A stretch of 64,000 nucleotides of DNA from Marinobacter santoriniensis NKSG1 (GTDB lineage Bacteria > Pseudomonadota > Gammaproteobacteria > Pseudomonadales > Oleiphilaceae), in NCBI RefSeq assembly GCF_000347775.1, contig NZ_APAT01000015.1:496001-560000 (forward strand), written 5' to 3'. The notes under the pieces were generated by a model that was not told the origin of the DNA, did no database searches, and saw only the letters and a program-made list of their open reading frames with translations. Within the stretch, counting starts at the first letter, position 1. Each line of letters starts with the position of its first letter. Below, piece by piece: positions 29,347-38,487 of the stretch. The position numbers were made by a program, and so were the translations under genes.

Positions 29347-31109
29347 AACGGATTCTGGCCACGCTGACCGGATTGTGCCTCTTGCTGGCGCTGGTACCGG
29401 CGAGTTATGCCGACGGCCTGACGGTGGAACCGGACCGGACCCGGCTGTATGAGGGTGAGGTGCTGACGGTCACGGTCAAGGGCACGATGAAACTGGATAT
29501 CAATCTGAGCAACCTGTTCAATTTCGACCTTTCGGAGCTGCCCGCTCCGGATATCGACAAGGTCAAACCGGACTTCGAAATACTGGGCCAGAACCAGCGG
29601 TACAGCATTCGAACGGTGAATAATGACATGGTGGGAGAGATCACCTGGACCTACCAGCTGGCGCCCACGAAAACCGGCAAGCTCACTATCCCCGCGCTCA
29701 CCTTCAAGGATTCGACGTCCAAACCCGTCACCATTGAAGTGGTTTCCGGTTCGCCACCGGACCAGCAGAATTCAGCAGCCAGGGACAGTTTCATCGAGTT
29801 GTCTGCAGACAAGGATCAGGTTTATGTCCAGGAACAGCTGATCCTGACCATAAAGCTGTTTTTCACTGGCAACCTGATTCGGGGCGAGCTGTCCGAACCC
29901 GAGGACCCGGATACCATCATAGAACCCCTGGGCAAACAGTCGGAGTACACCCGCTACCGCGATGGCATCCGTTATCGGGTGGTGGAACGACGCTACGCCC
30001 TTTACCCGCAAAAGCCAGGCGAGCTGAAATTGCCCCCGATCCGGTTCGAGGGACAGGCCCGAACGCCCGAGGGCCAGCTGAAGTTCCTCCGCGACAGCCA
30101 GGAATTCTTTGCCGTGACGGTCAAGGACATTCCGGCGGATTTCACCGGCGACACCTGGCTACCGGCCAGCGACCTGTCACTCGAGGAAAGCGGTTTGCCG
30201 ACAACCGGCAAGGTCGATACCGGTGAGAACCTGACCCGGACACTGACACTCAAAGCCTCGGGACTGCCGGCGGAAACCTTGCCACCGCTACCGGACAAAG
30301 CTCCTGAGGGCATCCGGGCCTATCCGGAGCAACCCCAACGCTCAACCGATACCACACCGGATGGACTCAATTCGACCCTGAGTCAGACCACCGCGCTGGT
30401 TCCTGTCCAGGCCGGCAAGAAAACACTGCCGGAGATTCGGATTCCATGGTGGGATACGGATACCGACACCCAAAAGGTCGCGGTGATCCCGGCCACAACC
30501 CTTGACGTTGCAGATGCCGGATCAGTCACGGGTCTGCAGTCGTCCACCTCGGCCCCTCCCGGCGGGGTCTCAGGCTCGCCAAACGGGCAAAGCCCGTCTG
30601 ATACTCCCGATCCGGACGCGTTGAAAGGCAATCCCACCGCGGGAGCTCCGGGTTATTGGCCCTGGATCAGCCTGGGCCTGGCCGTGGCCTGGCTGGCCAC
30701 CCTGCTGGGATGGTTCTGGTCCCGCCATCGGGGCGCCGGTAATGCCGGAGGTGATACCATCGAGGAGGATCCCGATGAGCAATGGCTGTTTGACCAACTC
30801 ATTGAAGCTGTTCGCCACGGCTCGCCCTCTGTACCGGGGTTACTGACCCGGTGGATGCAGCGCCGCTTTCCGGATTGCGATTTTCGGACCACAGACGATG
30901 TGGTTCGTTTCACCGGTGATGCCACCTTGCGGATCGAGCTTGAGCGGCTCCAGGCCGGTCTGTTCGCGCCGGATGGGGAAAGAGAGAACGCGGAGCCGGA
31001 TTTGCGGGCTTTGTCGAAGGCGTTGGAACAGTTGAGAAAGCAGAAGGCCAGCCGGGAAAAGGGCGATACCCTTCGTCCCCTTTATCCCGGCAACCTCTCG
31101 TCTGGCTGA
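29340..31109 (+). CDS. batD: BatD-like protein
   Basis: Periplasmic protein of the BatD (oxygen tolerance) family, 589 aa. The signal peptide is MVKRILATLTGLCLLLALVP and cleavage is likely near ASYADG. Immunoglobulin-like beta domains follow (VYVQEQLILTIKLFFTGNL, RYRVVERRYALYPQKPGEL). A membrane helix near residues 440-460 is followed by a cytoplasmic tail. It overlaps batB by 7 bp and ends the operon, 12 bp from the convergent ccmI stop. Confidence 0.88.
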   Translation: MVKRILATLTGLCLLLALVPASYADGLTVEPDRTRLYEGEVLTVTVKGTMKLDINLSNLFNFDLSELPAPDIDKVKPDFEILGQNQRYSIRTVNNDMVGEITWTYQLAPTKTGKLTIPALTFKDSTSKPVTIEVVSGSPPDQQNSAARDSFIELSADKDQVYVQEQLILTIKLFFTGNLIRGELSEPEDPDTIIEPLGKQSEYTRYRDGIRYRVVERRYALYPQKPGELKLPPIRFEGQARTPEGQLKFLRDSQEFFAVTVKDIPADFTGDTWLPASDLSLEESGLPTTGKVDTGENLTRTLTLKASGLPAETLPPLPDKAPEGIRAYPEQPQRSTDTTPDGLNSTLSQTTALVPVQAGKKTLPEIRIPWWDTDTDTQKVAVIPATTLDVADAGSVTGLQSSTSAPPGGVSGSPNGQSPSDTPDPDALKGNPTAGAPGYWPWISLGLAVAWLATLLGWFWSRHRGAGNAGGDTIEEDPDEQWLFDQLIEAVRHGSPSVPGLLTRWMQRRFPDCDFRTTDDVVRFTGDATLRIELERLQAGLFAPDGERENAEPDLRALSKALEQLRKQKASREKGDTLRPLYPGNLSSG

Positions 31110-31120
31110 ACGACCAGACG
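31099..31120. other. Stem-loop at convergent batD/ccmI junction
   Basis: CGTCTGG and CCAGACG form a perfect 7-bp stem with an 8-nt loop across the batD stop codon. No T-run follows on either strand, so it is at best a weak terminator or an mRNA 3'-end structure serving both converging operons. Confidence 0.4.
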
Positions 31121-31121
31121 G

Positions 31122-32387
31122 TCAGTCGGTAAGCTGATGGTCGATCACCAGTTTAACCGGAGTCTGATCATCCGCGACAACCGGCACCGGTTCGCCAATG
31201 CGACCCTGCCAGTCCCCTGGCTGGGCCGCCACGGAGCCTGAACGGCTGAGCCGCGCCGTCACCATCACCCGGTCGGCATCGGAAATCTTCATTCTCGGTG
31301 ACATGGAATCGGTGTCATCCAGGCGAACGGTCGTCGGCAAAGCGCCGGCTGTGAGACGAACGACCGCCAGCGGCGGTCCGGCTTCGCTGCCGGCCTTGCG
31401 GGCAAACACAAAGAGTGTGGTGTCGTCGGGTACCTGTCCCTTGAAGGCATCATCCAGGGACAGGCTCACGGTGACTCCGGCGCCACTCGCTGCCGCCATA
31501 TCGCGTTTCGGTGGTGTCTCACCCAATCGACGATAAGCTTCGTCGACCCCACCTCGAATGGCCGCAATCTGCGGATGATCGGGTGCGACCTTCTCAATAC
31601 GCTCCCAGAACTCGATGGCCTTCCGATAATCCTTCTGGCTGAAGGCGTGAATGCCCAGCAGTCCGAGGGAATTCACCTCGTCGGGATTCAGGCTCCGGGC
31701 CTGCGAAATCACCTGACGAACCTCGTCCGTCATTTTACCTTCGCTGCCAAAGAACAGCGCCTGGGCGGCAAGACCCAGCGCAACCGCCTGGGCCCGGTCG
31801 TCCGAATCCACCACCGACGCCAGCTGCCGGTATGCCCAGGCGGCATCGTCATACCGTTCCAGACGCATGTAGCTGCGACCAAGCATCGCCCAGCCATCCG
31901 GGTTATCCGGACTGGCCTCAAGCTTCTCTCGTAACTGACCCACCAGTTCCGACATGCGGGCCGCACGATCCCCGCTGCCCTGCTCCATCTTCTGCATGGT
32001 TACATACTGCTCGACCTTGTCCATGCCGCCCCAACGTTCGTACAGGAAAAACGCCGCAGCCGGCAACAGCAGGATCGCAATCAGTCCAACCGCCATGGCA
32101 CTCCTGCGACCACTCCGGGACGGACGGACCTGCTCGGTTTCAGGCACATCATCCAGCATGGTGCCGGCAAGCTCCTCCCGGAGTTGGCGGTAATTGTCTT
32201 CGTCGATCTGACCGGCGGCGAACTCTTCATCCAGTTCCTGCATGCGGGACCGGTAGGCCATCAGGTTCTGATTGCGAAGATCGGCCTGTTCCCGGGCCTT
32301 GGAACGATGGAAAAACACCGGGTACAGGACAAATGCCAGGGCGAGAATGATCAGTGCCGTTGCGGCAAACCAGAAAGTATCAGTCAT
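31122..32387 (-). CDS. ccmI: Cytochrome c biogenesis protein CcmI
   Basis: Apocytochrome c chaperone of the System I heme-ligation complex (421 aa). Two membrane helices (about 5-24 and 98-115) flank a coiled cytoplasmic loop, followed by a periplasmic TPR region (about 150-295, e.g. PDGWAMLGRSYMRLERYDDA) and a beta-rich C-terminal domain. This is the full-length CcmI form. It is the last gene of the ccm operon. Confidence 0.92.
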   Translation of the reverse strand: MTDTFWFAATALIILALAFVLYPVFFHRSKAREQADLRNQNLMAYRSRMQELDEEFAAGQIDEDNYRQLREELAGTMLDDVPETEQVRPSRSGRRSAMAVGLIAILLLPAAAFFLYERWGGMDKVEQYVTMQKMEQGSGDRAARMSELVGQLREKLEASPDNPDGWAMLGRSYMRLERYDDAAWAYRQLASVVDSDDRAQAVALGLAAQALFFGSEGKMTDEVRQVISQARSLNPDEVNSLGLLGIHAFSQKDYRKAIEFWERIEKVAPDHPQIAAIRGGVDEAYRRLGETPPKRDMAAASGAGVTVSLSLDDAFKGQVPDDTTLFVFARKAGSEAGPPLAVVRLTAGALPTTVRLDDTDSMSPRMKISDADRVMVTARLSRSGSVAAQPGDWQGRIGEPVPVVADDQTPVKLVIDHQLTD

Positions 32388-32422
32388 GGGGTATTCATTG
32401 GTCCGAAATGGGTGAGAAGCAT

Positions 32423-32911
32423 TCAGATATCGGTGCGGCGATCACGGCCATCCTGCCCGGATAGGATACGCGCTGCACGAGCGCGTTCTTCGTCGGACAG
32501 CGGAGCGCCCTCACGATCTCTCCTGCGGGCGCGAATGATCACGGCGGCAACCGCCAGCAATCCGATCAAGACCGCAATCGCCGGAGTGGCCCAGAGCAGA
32601 AAGGTTCGCGCATTGAACGCAGGTTTGAATCGCACAAATTCGCCGAAACGTGCCACCAGAGAATCAACAATCTCCTCGTTACCAGCACCGCTCTTCATCA
32701 TCCGATACACCTCATCCCGCATATCGGCAGCGATGGGGGCATCAGAATCCGCAATATTCTGGTTCTGGCACTTTGGACATCGCAGCTCAGCGGTAAGCTC
32801 CTGATAGCGCGCTTCCTGTTTGGGATCCTTGAAATCATAAATATCTGGAACCTCGGCATGCACCACGCCAAGGTAAAAGATGGTCAGTAACATCAGTAAC
32901 AGGCGATTCAT
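32423..32911 (-). CDS. ccmH: Cytochrome c maturation thioredoxin-like CcmH
   Basis: Membrane-anchored thiol reductant of apocytochrome c (162 aa). It has a signal peptide (residues 1-19) and the redox motif RCPKCQN (Cys45, Cys48), characteristic of CcmH/CcmL, plus a C-terminal membrane helix near 106-126. The start overlaps the ccmG stop by 4 bp. Confidence 0.93.
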   Translation of the reverse strand: MNRLLLMLLTIFYLGVVHAEVPDIYDFKDPKQEARYQELTAELRCPKCQNQNIADSDAPIAADMRDEVYRMMKSGAGNEEIVDSLVARFGEFVRFKPAFNARTFLLWATPAIAVLIGLLAVAAVIIRARRRDREGAPLSDEERARAARILSGQDGRDRRTDI

Positions 32912-33447
32912 GAGTTATCGCTCCGCAATTTCTCGATGAGCGGACTCAGTTCTTCTTTCCAGACTTTTTCGTCGACCACGCCAACATGCCGATACCGAAC
33001 CACACCACTCCGATCGATCACGAACGTTTCCGGTGCGCCATAGACCCCCAGATCAAAGCCAAGCTTTCCCTCGGCATCGAATATGGTGACCTCGTAGGGA
33101 TTACCCAGGTCTTTAAACCATTGCAGGGCATCTGAACGGGTGTCCTTGTAGTCGAGACCGACGATACGAACGCCCTGGGTTTTGCTGAGCCACATCAGAA
33201 AGGGGTGCTCCTGCCGGCAGGAGGGACACCAGGTTGCCCATACATTGAGCAGTGTGACCTGCCCCTGGAACAGTTCCTGATCAAGTACCTGCTCAGGGTT
33301 TTGAAGGGCTGGCAATGAAAACGAGGGTACCGGCTTGCCAATCAGGGCTGAATCGAGCCTGGTGGGGTCCTTGCCGATACCGGCAAACAGGACCACACCA
33401 AGAATGACAGCAGCGATCAGGGGAAGGAAAAGCAAAATGCGCTTCAC
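32908..33447 (-). CDS. ccmG: Thiol:disulfide interchange protein CcmG/DsbE
   Basis: Periplasmic thioredoxin-like protein (179 aa), tethered by an N-terminal helix (4-23), that keeps the heme-binding cysteines or CcmH reduced. The active site is WATWCPSCRQE (Cys74, Cys77); the family's acidic loop and cis-Pro region (GAPETFVIDRSG) are present. ATGA overlaps with ccmF upstream and ccmH downstream. Confidence 0.94.
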   Translation of the reverse strand: MKRILLFLPLIAAVILGVVLFAGIGKDPTRLDSALIGKPVPSFSLPALQNPEQVLDQELFQGQVTLLNVWATWCPSCRQEHPFLMWLSKTQGVRIVGLDYKDTRSDALQWFKDLGNPYEVTIFDAEGKLGFDLGVYGAPETFVIDRSGVVRYRHVGVVDEKVWKEELSPLIEKLRSDNS

Positions 33448-35447
33448 GATACCGCCTCCGCGTTACCTTTGAGAGGCTTACCCGGACTCGTCCCCGTGGC
33501 AGCGGTCTCCTCCGCCCGGTCACGAATGCGATAGCGCCGGTCGGAGATGGCGAAAAATCCACCAATGGCCATCACGACCGCGCCAAGCCAAAGCCAGCGA
33601 ATCAACGGCTTGTATTGCAGACGAATGGCCCAGGCACCGTCGGCGATATGTTCGCCGATGGCGACGAAGATATCCCGGGACAATCCGGCGTCGATATCCG
33701 CTTCGGTCATAATCCGCATTCCGACGCTGTATTCACGCTTCTCCGGATGCAGCACGGCAATCCGCTCGCCACCTTTCATGACATCGAAGGTGCCGTATTG
33801 CGAGGTATAGTTCTGGCCCTGACGCTGACCCATCGCCCGAAATGCAAACTGGTAATCTCCGACTGTGGCAACATCCCCCGGACTCATACGGACATCCCGT
33901 TCGATCCCGTAATTGGAAACCACGGTCACCCCGGCGATGGTCATCGCCAGTCCGAGGTGCCCCAGCACCATGCCCCAATAGCTCCGGGACTGGCGCTTCA
34001 GACCATTGAGACGGCCCTTGCGCGAACGGGACTTGTCGCTCAGATCCCAGAAAGTCGCAACCGCAACCCAAACGGCCGTAAAGATTCCTGCAAACGCCCA
34101 GGGTTTGAAGCCGCCGTATCCGATCACCACTGCCGTGGTGACGATCACACTGATGGCCAGCGGCCAGAGCAGTTTACGTCCCAGCCAGCCGCCGTCGGTT
34201 TTCTTCCACCGGGAGAAGATCCCTGCCCCGAGCAACAGGCCGGTCGCGATCGCCAGCGGGGTGAAGGTGGTGTTGAAGAAAGGTTCACCAATGGAGAGCT
34301 TACCCATATCCAGATAATCGAGAACCAGCGGATAAAGCGTGCCAATGCCGACCAGCAGGGTCGCAGACACCAGCAGCACGTTGTTCAGCAACAGGAAGAT
34401 TTCCCGTCCCAGCGACCCATAGCGGGAACGCACATGAACCACCGGTGCCCGGAAGGCATAGAGCGTCAGACTCGCAATGACGGTTACCGCCAGGAGCATC
34501 AGCAGGAACGTGCCTCGCTCGGGATCGGAGGCGAAGGCGTGTACCGACGTCAGTACGCCCGAGCGCACCATGAACGTTCCGAGCAGGCTCAGGGAGAATG
34601 CGATAATGGCCAGCAACACAGTCCATGTCTTGAACACGCCCCGCTTTTCGGTCACCGCCAGCGAGTGCATCAGTGCCGTACCTGCGAGCCAGGGCAGCAG
34701 AGACGCGTTCTCCACCGGATCCCAGAACCACCAGCCACCCCAGCCGAGCTCGTAGTAGGCCCACCAGCTACCCAGGGCGATCCCGACCGACAGAAACGCC
34801 CAGGCCACGGTGGTCCAGGGGCGCGACCAGCGTGCCCACGCCGCGTCCAGACGACCGTTGATCAGCGCGGCAATGGCGAACGCGAACGCCACCGAAAAGC
34901 CGACGTAACCCATGTAGAGCATCGGCGGGTGCATGATCAGGCCGATGTCCTGAAGCAGCGGGTTCAGGTCGGCTCCGTCCGCAGGGATGTTGGGGAGCAA
35001 ACGGTCGAAAGGATTGGAGGTCAGGATGATAAACAGCAGAAAACCCACACAGATCATGCCCATAACCGACAGAACCTGGGAGATCATGACCGCCGGCAAC
35101 CGACGGCTGAAAATCGCAACCGCCAGCGTCCACGCGCTCAACAACAGGATCCACAACAGCAGAGAGCCTTCGTGACCGCCCCAGACCGCGCTGAATTTGT
35201 AAAACCATGGCAGCAGACTGTTGCTGTTATTCGCCACATAAGCCACGGAAAAATCATCGGTCAGGAAGGCGTGGACCAGGAGCCCGAACGCCATTGCGAT
35301 GAAGACGAACATTCCCGACGCCAGGGGGCGCGCAAAGGCCTGCAGCTGCTCCCGTCCTGTGAGAGAGCCCACCAGTGGCACAACGGAAAGGAGCACTGCC
35401 AGTAACAGCGCCAGTATCAGTGCGATCTGTCCGAGTTCCGGAAACAT
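33444..35447 (-). CDS. ccmF: Heme lyase subunit CcmF
   Basis: Large polytopic membrane protein (667 aa) that attaches heme to apocytochrome c together with CcmH and CcmI. More than a dozen hydrophobic segments are evident and the heme-handling WWD motif is present as GGWWFWDPVENASLLPW. ATG 35447 is chosen over the adjacent GTG at 35450 because GGGGA is better spaced for it. Confidence 0.95.
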   Translation of the reverse strand: MFPELGQIALILALLLAVLLSVVPLVGSLTGREQLQAFARPLASGMFVFIAMAFGLLVHAFLTDDFSVAYVANNSNSLLPWFYKFSAVWGGHEGSLLLWILLLSAWTLAVAIFSRRLPAVMISQVLSVMGMICVGFLLFIILTSNPFDRLLPNIPADGADLNPLLQDIGLIMHPPMLYMGYVGFSVAFAFAIAALINGRLDAAWARWSRPWTTVAWAFLSVGIALGSWWAYYELGWGGWWFWDPVENASLLPWLAGTALMHSLAVTEKRGVFKTWTVLLAIIAFSLSLLGTFMVRSGVLTSVHAFASDPERGTFLLMLLAVTVIASLTLYAFRAPVVHVRSRYGSLGREIFLLLNNVLLVSATLLVGIGTLYPLVLDYLDMGKLSIGEPFFNTTFTPLAIATGLLLGAGIFSRWKKTDGGWLGRKLLWPLAISVIVTTAVVIGYGGFKPWAFAGIFTAVWVAVATFWDLSDKSRSRKGRLNGLKRQSRSYWGMVLGHLGLAMTIAGVTVVSNYGIERDVRMSPGDVATVGDYQFAFRAMGQRQGQNYTSQYGTFDVMKGGERIAVLHPEKREYSVGMRIMTEADIDAGLSRDIFVAIGEHIADGAWAIRLQYKPLIRWLWLGAVVMAIGGFFAISDRRYRIRDRAEETAATGTSPGKPLKGNAEAVS

Positions 35448-35479
35448 CACGATCCCCTATTCATGCTTCGGGTGGTTAA

Positions 35480-35950
35480 TCAGTACGATGCAGACTGGGC
35501 GGCGCCATTGGCCACAGGCTGTCCATCAGCGGTCTTCTTCAGTGACTCCGCCACTTCCGGCGGCATGTAGTTCTCATCGTGCTTGGCCAGCACCTGGTCG
35601 GCAACGAAATTGCCGCCAGCATCGAGTTTGCCCATGGCGACAACCCCCTGCCCTTCGGCAAACAGGTCAGGAAGAATGCCCGTGTACTCGACCGGCACGG
35701 ACGACTGGAAATCGGTCACCCGGAACCGGACTTTCAGGGTATCCGGATCACGCACTACCGAGCCCTTTTCGACCATACCTCCGGCCCGGATCCGGACATC
35801 ATGTGGCGCCTCACCCGCGGCAATCTGGCTGGGGTCATAGAAGAGATTGATGTTCTGGCGCAGGGCATAGGTCGTCAGCCCCACGGCGACACCAATTCCG
35901 GCCAGAAGGAAAAGTACAATGGTAAGCCGCTTTTTTCGGATCGGATGCAT
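35480..35950 (-). CDS. ccmE: Heme chaperone CcmE
   Basis: Periplasmic heme shuttle (156 aa) with one N-terminal membrane anchor (8-30). Heme is bound covalently through His124 in [12 protein letters not shown], and Tyr128 is the conserved axial ligand. The beta-barrel OB-fold core precedes it and the C-terminal tail is flexible. Confidence 0.95.
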   Translation of the reverse strand: MHPIRKKRLTIVLFLLAGIGVAVGLTTYALRQNINLFYDPSQIAAGEAPHDVRIRAGGMVEKGSVVRDPDTLKVRFRVTDFQSSVPVEYTGILPDLFAEGQGVVAMGKLDAGGNFVADQVLAKHDENYMPPEVAESLKKTADGQPVANGAAQSASY

Positions 35951-35964
35951 GCTGAACCTGCCTG

Positions 35965-36198
35965 TCAGTCTTGGGAAACTTCCACTCGGGTGAACGTGGC
36001 CGCCGGACGTTCTGCCCGGCCCGACTCCTTGCCCTGGCGCATGAAATTCCGCCGACAGGCTTCCAGCATGGCCCGGCGCCGGCGCAGGGACCAGATCATC
36101 AGTGCTGCCATCAGCACGAAGAAGGCCCCGTAGCTGCTCCAGACGTAAGGGCCGTGCCCACCCATTGTGAGGAACGCGGAGAAAGAATCAAAAGCCAT
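35965..36198 (-). CDS. ccmD: Heme exporter protein CcmD
   Basis: Small single-pass membrane protein (77 aa) that helps release heme-loaded CcmE from the CcmABC complex. It shows the family pattern [16 protein letters not shown], then one helix and a basic RRRRA segment. The cytoplasmic tail is a little longer than the roughly 60 residues usual for the family. GGGGAGG precedes the start across the end of ccmC. Confidence 0.9.
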   Translation of the reverse strand: MAFDSFSAFLTMGGHGPYVWSSYGAFFVLMAALMIWSLRRRRAMLEACRRNFMRQGKESGRAERPAATFTRVEVSQD

Positions 36199-36201
36199 GG
36201 A

Positions 36202-36945
36202 TCAGTGCCTCCCCGCCATTACCAGATCTTTGACCCAACGGGTCTTCTGCTCTCGCGCAAGAATTTCTGTCTGCATCCGTACACAGGCCAGCCAGCCAAA
36301 GATCAGATACATCCCGAGCACCGCGAGCAACAGCGGCACCCACATCTCGGCGGGCATTGATGGCTTCTCGGTGAGCTTGAACGTGGCAGGCTGATGCAGG
36401 GTATTCCACCATTCCACCGAATATTTGATGATCGGGATATTGACCACGCCGACCAACACCAGAACCGCGACCGCACGGGCAGCGGATTTTTCATCATTGA
36501 TCGCCCGATCCAGGGCAATGACCCCGCCATAAAGGAACAGGAGAATCAGCATGGAGGTCAGGCGGGCATCCCAGATCCACCAGGTGCCCCAAGTGGGCTT
36601 GCCCCATACCGCGCCGGTAAAAAGGGAGAGAAAAGTGATCACCAACCCCACCGGAGCGACAGCCTTGACGAACACATCGGCCAGTTTCATTCGCCAGACC
36701 AGCGTCACGACTGCGGCAACTGCCATCATGATATAGGCCGACTGCGCCAGAAACGCGGTCGGAACGTGAATGAAGATAATCCGGTAGCTATCACCCTGCA
36801 GGTAGTCCTTCGGCGCAAACGCAAGGCCCCAGACAATTCCCGCCATCAAAAGGGCCGTGCCAATAACGAGCAGCCAGGGCATCAGCCGGGTTGCAATCCC
36901 GTAGAACCATTTGGGTGATCCCAGCTTGTGAAAAAATTGCCACAT
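36202..36945 (-). CDS. ccmC: Heme ABC transporter permease CcmC
   Basis: Six-helix membrane protein (247 aa) that loads heme onto CcmE. The tryptophan-rich WWD motif reads [13 protein letters not shown] and conserved heme-ligating His residues lie in loops such as [10 protein letters not shown] and near [11 protein letters not shown]. It sits in standard order between ccmB and ccmD. Confidence 0.95.
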   Translation of the reverse strand: MWQFFHKLGSPKWFYGIATRLMPWLLVIGTALLMAGIVWGLAFAPKDYLQGDSYRIIFIHVPTAFLAQSAYIMMAVAAVVTLVWRMKLADVFVKAVAPVGLVITFLSLFTGAVWGKPTWGTWWIWDARLTSMLILLFLYGGVIALDRAINDEKSAARAVAVLVLVGVVNIPIIKYSVEWWNTLHQPATFKLTEKPSMPAEMWVPLLLAVLGMYLIFGWLACVRMQTEILAREQKTRWVKDLVMAGRH

Positions 36946-36976
36946 CGATTGCTACCCGTAAATCCGACCGTTTTGA

Positions 36977-37699
36977 TTAGCTGTTGGACAAACTTATTTT
37001 CAGAGCTGCCGCTGACGCGAAGGGTGCCAACGTCACCGCCAGCACCAGAAATGCGCCCATCAACGCCAGATACGCTCCCACTGGCGCGCCCTCTGAGGCG
37101 GCTGCGACCGTCCCCGTTCCGAAGATCAGGACGGGAATGTACAGCGGAATGATCAGCAGGGACAATAACACTCCCGCCGACCGCAATCCCAGCGTCAGGG
37201 CCGCTCCGATCGAACCGATCAGGCTCAGTACCGGAGTGCCGATCAGCAGCGTTAGACACAGAACAGCGATGGAGTTCCCCGGCAACTGCACCATAACCCC
37301 CAAAACCGGTGTCAGCACCACCAGTGGCAAACCGGTCAGTATCCAGTGTGCCACCGTCTTGGCCAGTACCAGCAGGAACAGCGGCTGGGGCTGGAGCACC
37401 AGCTGTTCCAGTGTTCCGTCGTCAAAATCGTGACGGAACAGGTGATCCAGCGACAGCAACACCGACAACAGCGCCGCTACCCACAGGATACCGGCTCCGG
37501 CTTCCCGTAGAAATGACACTTCCGGACTAACCCCAAGGGGGAATAGGGTCACCACCATGACGAAGAAAAGCAGGGGGTTGAGCAGATCCTGCCTCTGACG
37601 AAACGCGACCCGTACATCCCTCAGGAAAACGCTTTTCATGGCCTGACCCACCCCGACACTGGCGGTCACCGGCCGTATGTCCGGCGCTTTAGCTGTCAT
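36977..37699 (-). CDS. ccmB: Heme ABC transporter permease CcmB
   Basis: Membrane subunit of the CcmAB transporter. The conserved part, FLRDVRVAFRQRQDLLNPLLFF onward, contains about six helices and is 220 residues from ATG 37639. I give ATG 37699 as the start because AAGG lies 8 nt upstream and it overlaps ccmA by 11 bp, but the 20 additional residues (MTAKAPDIRPVTASVGVGQA) have no counterpart in the family as I know it, so 37639 remains a real alternative. Confidence 0.85.
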   Translation of the reverse strand: MTAKAPDIRPVTASVGVGQAMKSVFLRDVRVAFRQRQDLLNPLLFFVMVVTLFPLGVSPEVSFLREAGAGILWVAALLSVLLSLDHLFRHDFDDGTLEQLVLQPQPLFLLVLAKTVAHWILTGLPLVVLTPVLGVMVQLPGNSIAVLCLTLLIGTPVLSLIGSIGAALTLGLRSAGVLLSLLIIPLYIPVLIFGTGTVAAASEGAPVGAYLALMGAFLVLAVTLAPFASAAALKISLSNS

Positions 37700-38327
37700 C
37701 CCAGTCACCTTCGCCCAGGGTAATCCGTTGCATGGCCGGCAGATCCAGATCGTGGTGAGTGGTAACAACCACCGCTCCCCCCTCGTCTGCACGCTGTTGC
37801 AGCAACGCCTCAATCGCCTCAACGCCCTGGGCATCAATGGCAGTGAACACCTCATCGAGCAACCAGAGTGGCTCGTCTGCAATCAATAAACGCGCCAGGG
37901 CAACCCTGCGCTGCTGACCCGCAGACAGATTCCGGCTGGGCACGTGCTCGAAGCCCTCCAGGCCGGTCCCGGAAAGGGCTCGAATCAACACCTCGTCGTC
38001 CATTGGATAACGACCGGCCGTCAGTGCCCGAAGGTTTTCCAGTGGCGTCAGCAAGGGCTTGATGCCGGGGCGGTGCCCCAGGTACAGCATATTTCTCAGA
38101 AAGCTTTCGCGTCTGAGGTGCCGTGGCTCACCACACCAGAGCAGTTCTCCGGTCCAGGCGTCGTTCAGCCCGGCGAGTATCCTCAGGAGCGTGGTTTTAC
38201 CCGAGCCATTCGGACCCTCGACACGCGTCACTGTACCGGGCAGTATTGAGAAGGAAAGGTTGCGGAACAGCGTCCGCTCATCCCGTTCACACTCAAGATT
38301 GACAGCCTGTAGTAACGGCTCGGACAT
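37689..38327 (-). CDS. ccmA: Heme exporter ATP-binding protein CcmA
   Basis: ABC ATPase (212 aa) that powers release of heme-loaded CcmE. Walker A is GPNGSGKTT (38-46), the signature is LSAGQQRRVALARLL, and Walker B is LWLLDEVFTAID. Start ATG 38327 has GAGG 5 nt upstream; longer frames add 13-16 residues with no ABC homology. It is the first gene of ccmABCDEFGHI. A perfect minus-strand TATAAT at 38439-38434 is the only promoter hint, with no fitting -35. Confidence 0.93.
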   Translation of the reverse strand: MSEPLLQAVNLECERDERTLFRNLSFSILPGTVTRVEGPNGSGKTTLLRILAGLNDAWTGELLWCGEPRHLRRESFLRNMLYLGHRPGIKPLLTPLENLRALTAGRYPMDDEVLIRALSGTGLEGFEHVPSRNLSAGQQRRVALARLLIADEPLWLLDEVFTAIDAQGVEAIEALLQQRADEGGAVVVTTHHDLDLPAMQRITLGEGDWDDS

Positions 38328-38487
38328 CAGGGCCTCAGATTCAGGCGATGCTCGGTTTAGTGGCATCACATACATTCATGACTGACACGACGGGTGCAGA
38401 CATCACTCACGGCAACCGGTGCCGGCGGCGCGTATTATAACGAAAGCGCCTCCGGAATACTCTTGCTCAGCATCAAAATTGGCCATT

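Noticed and set aside
33615..35405. Open frame of about 600 codons on the plus strand opposite ccmF
   Set aside because: Shadow of ccmF; extremely Arg/Gln/His-rich sequence with no recognisable domain.
38434..38439. Perfect minus-strand TATAAT upstream of ccmA as a promoter
   Set aside because: No acceptable -35 at 16-19 nt; kept only as a remark under ccmA.
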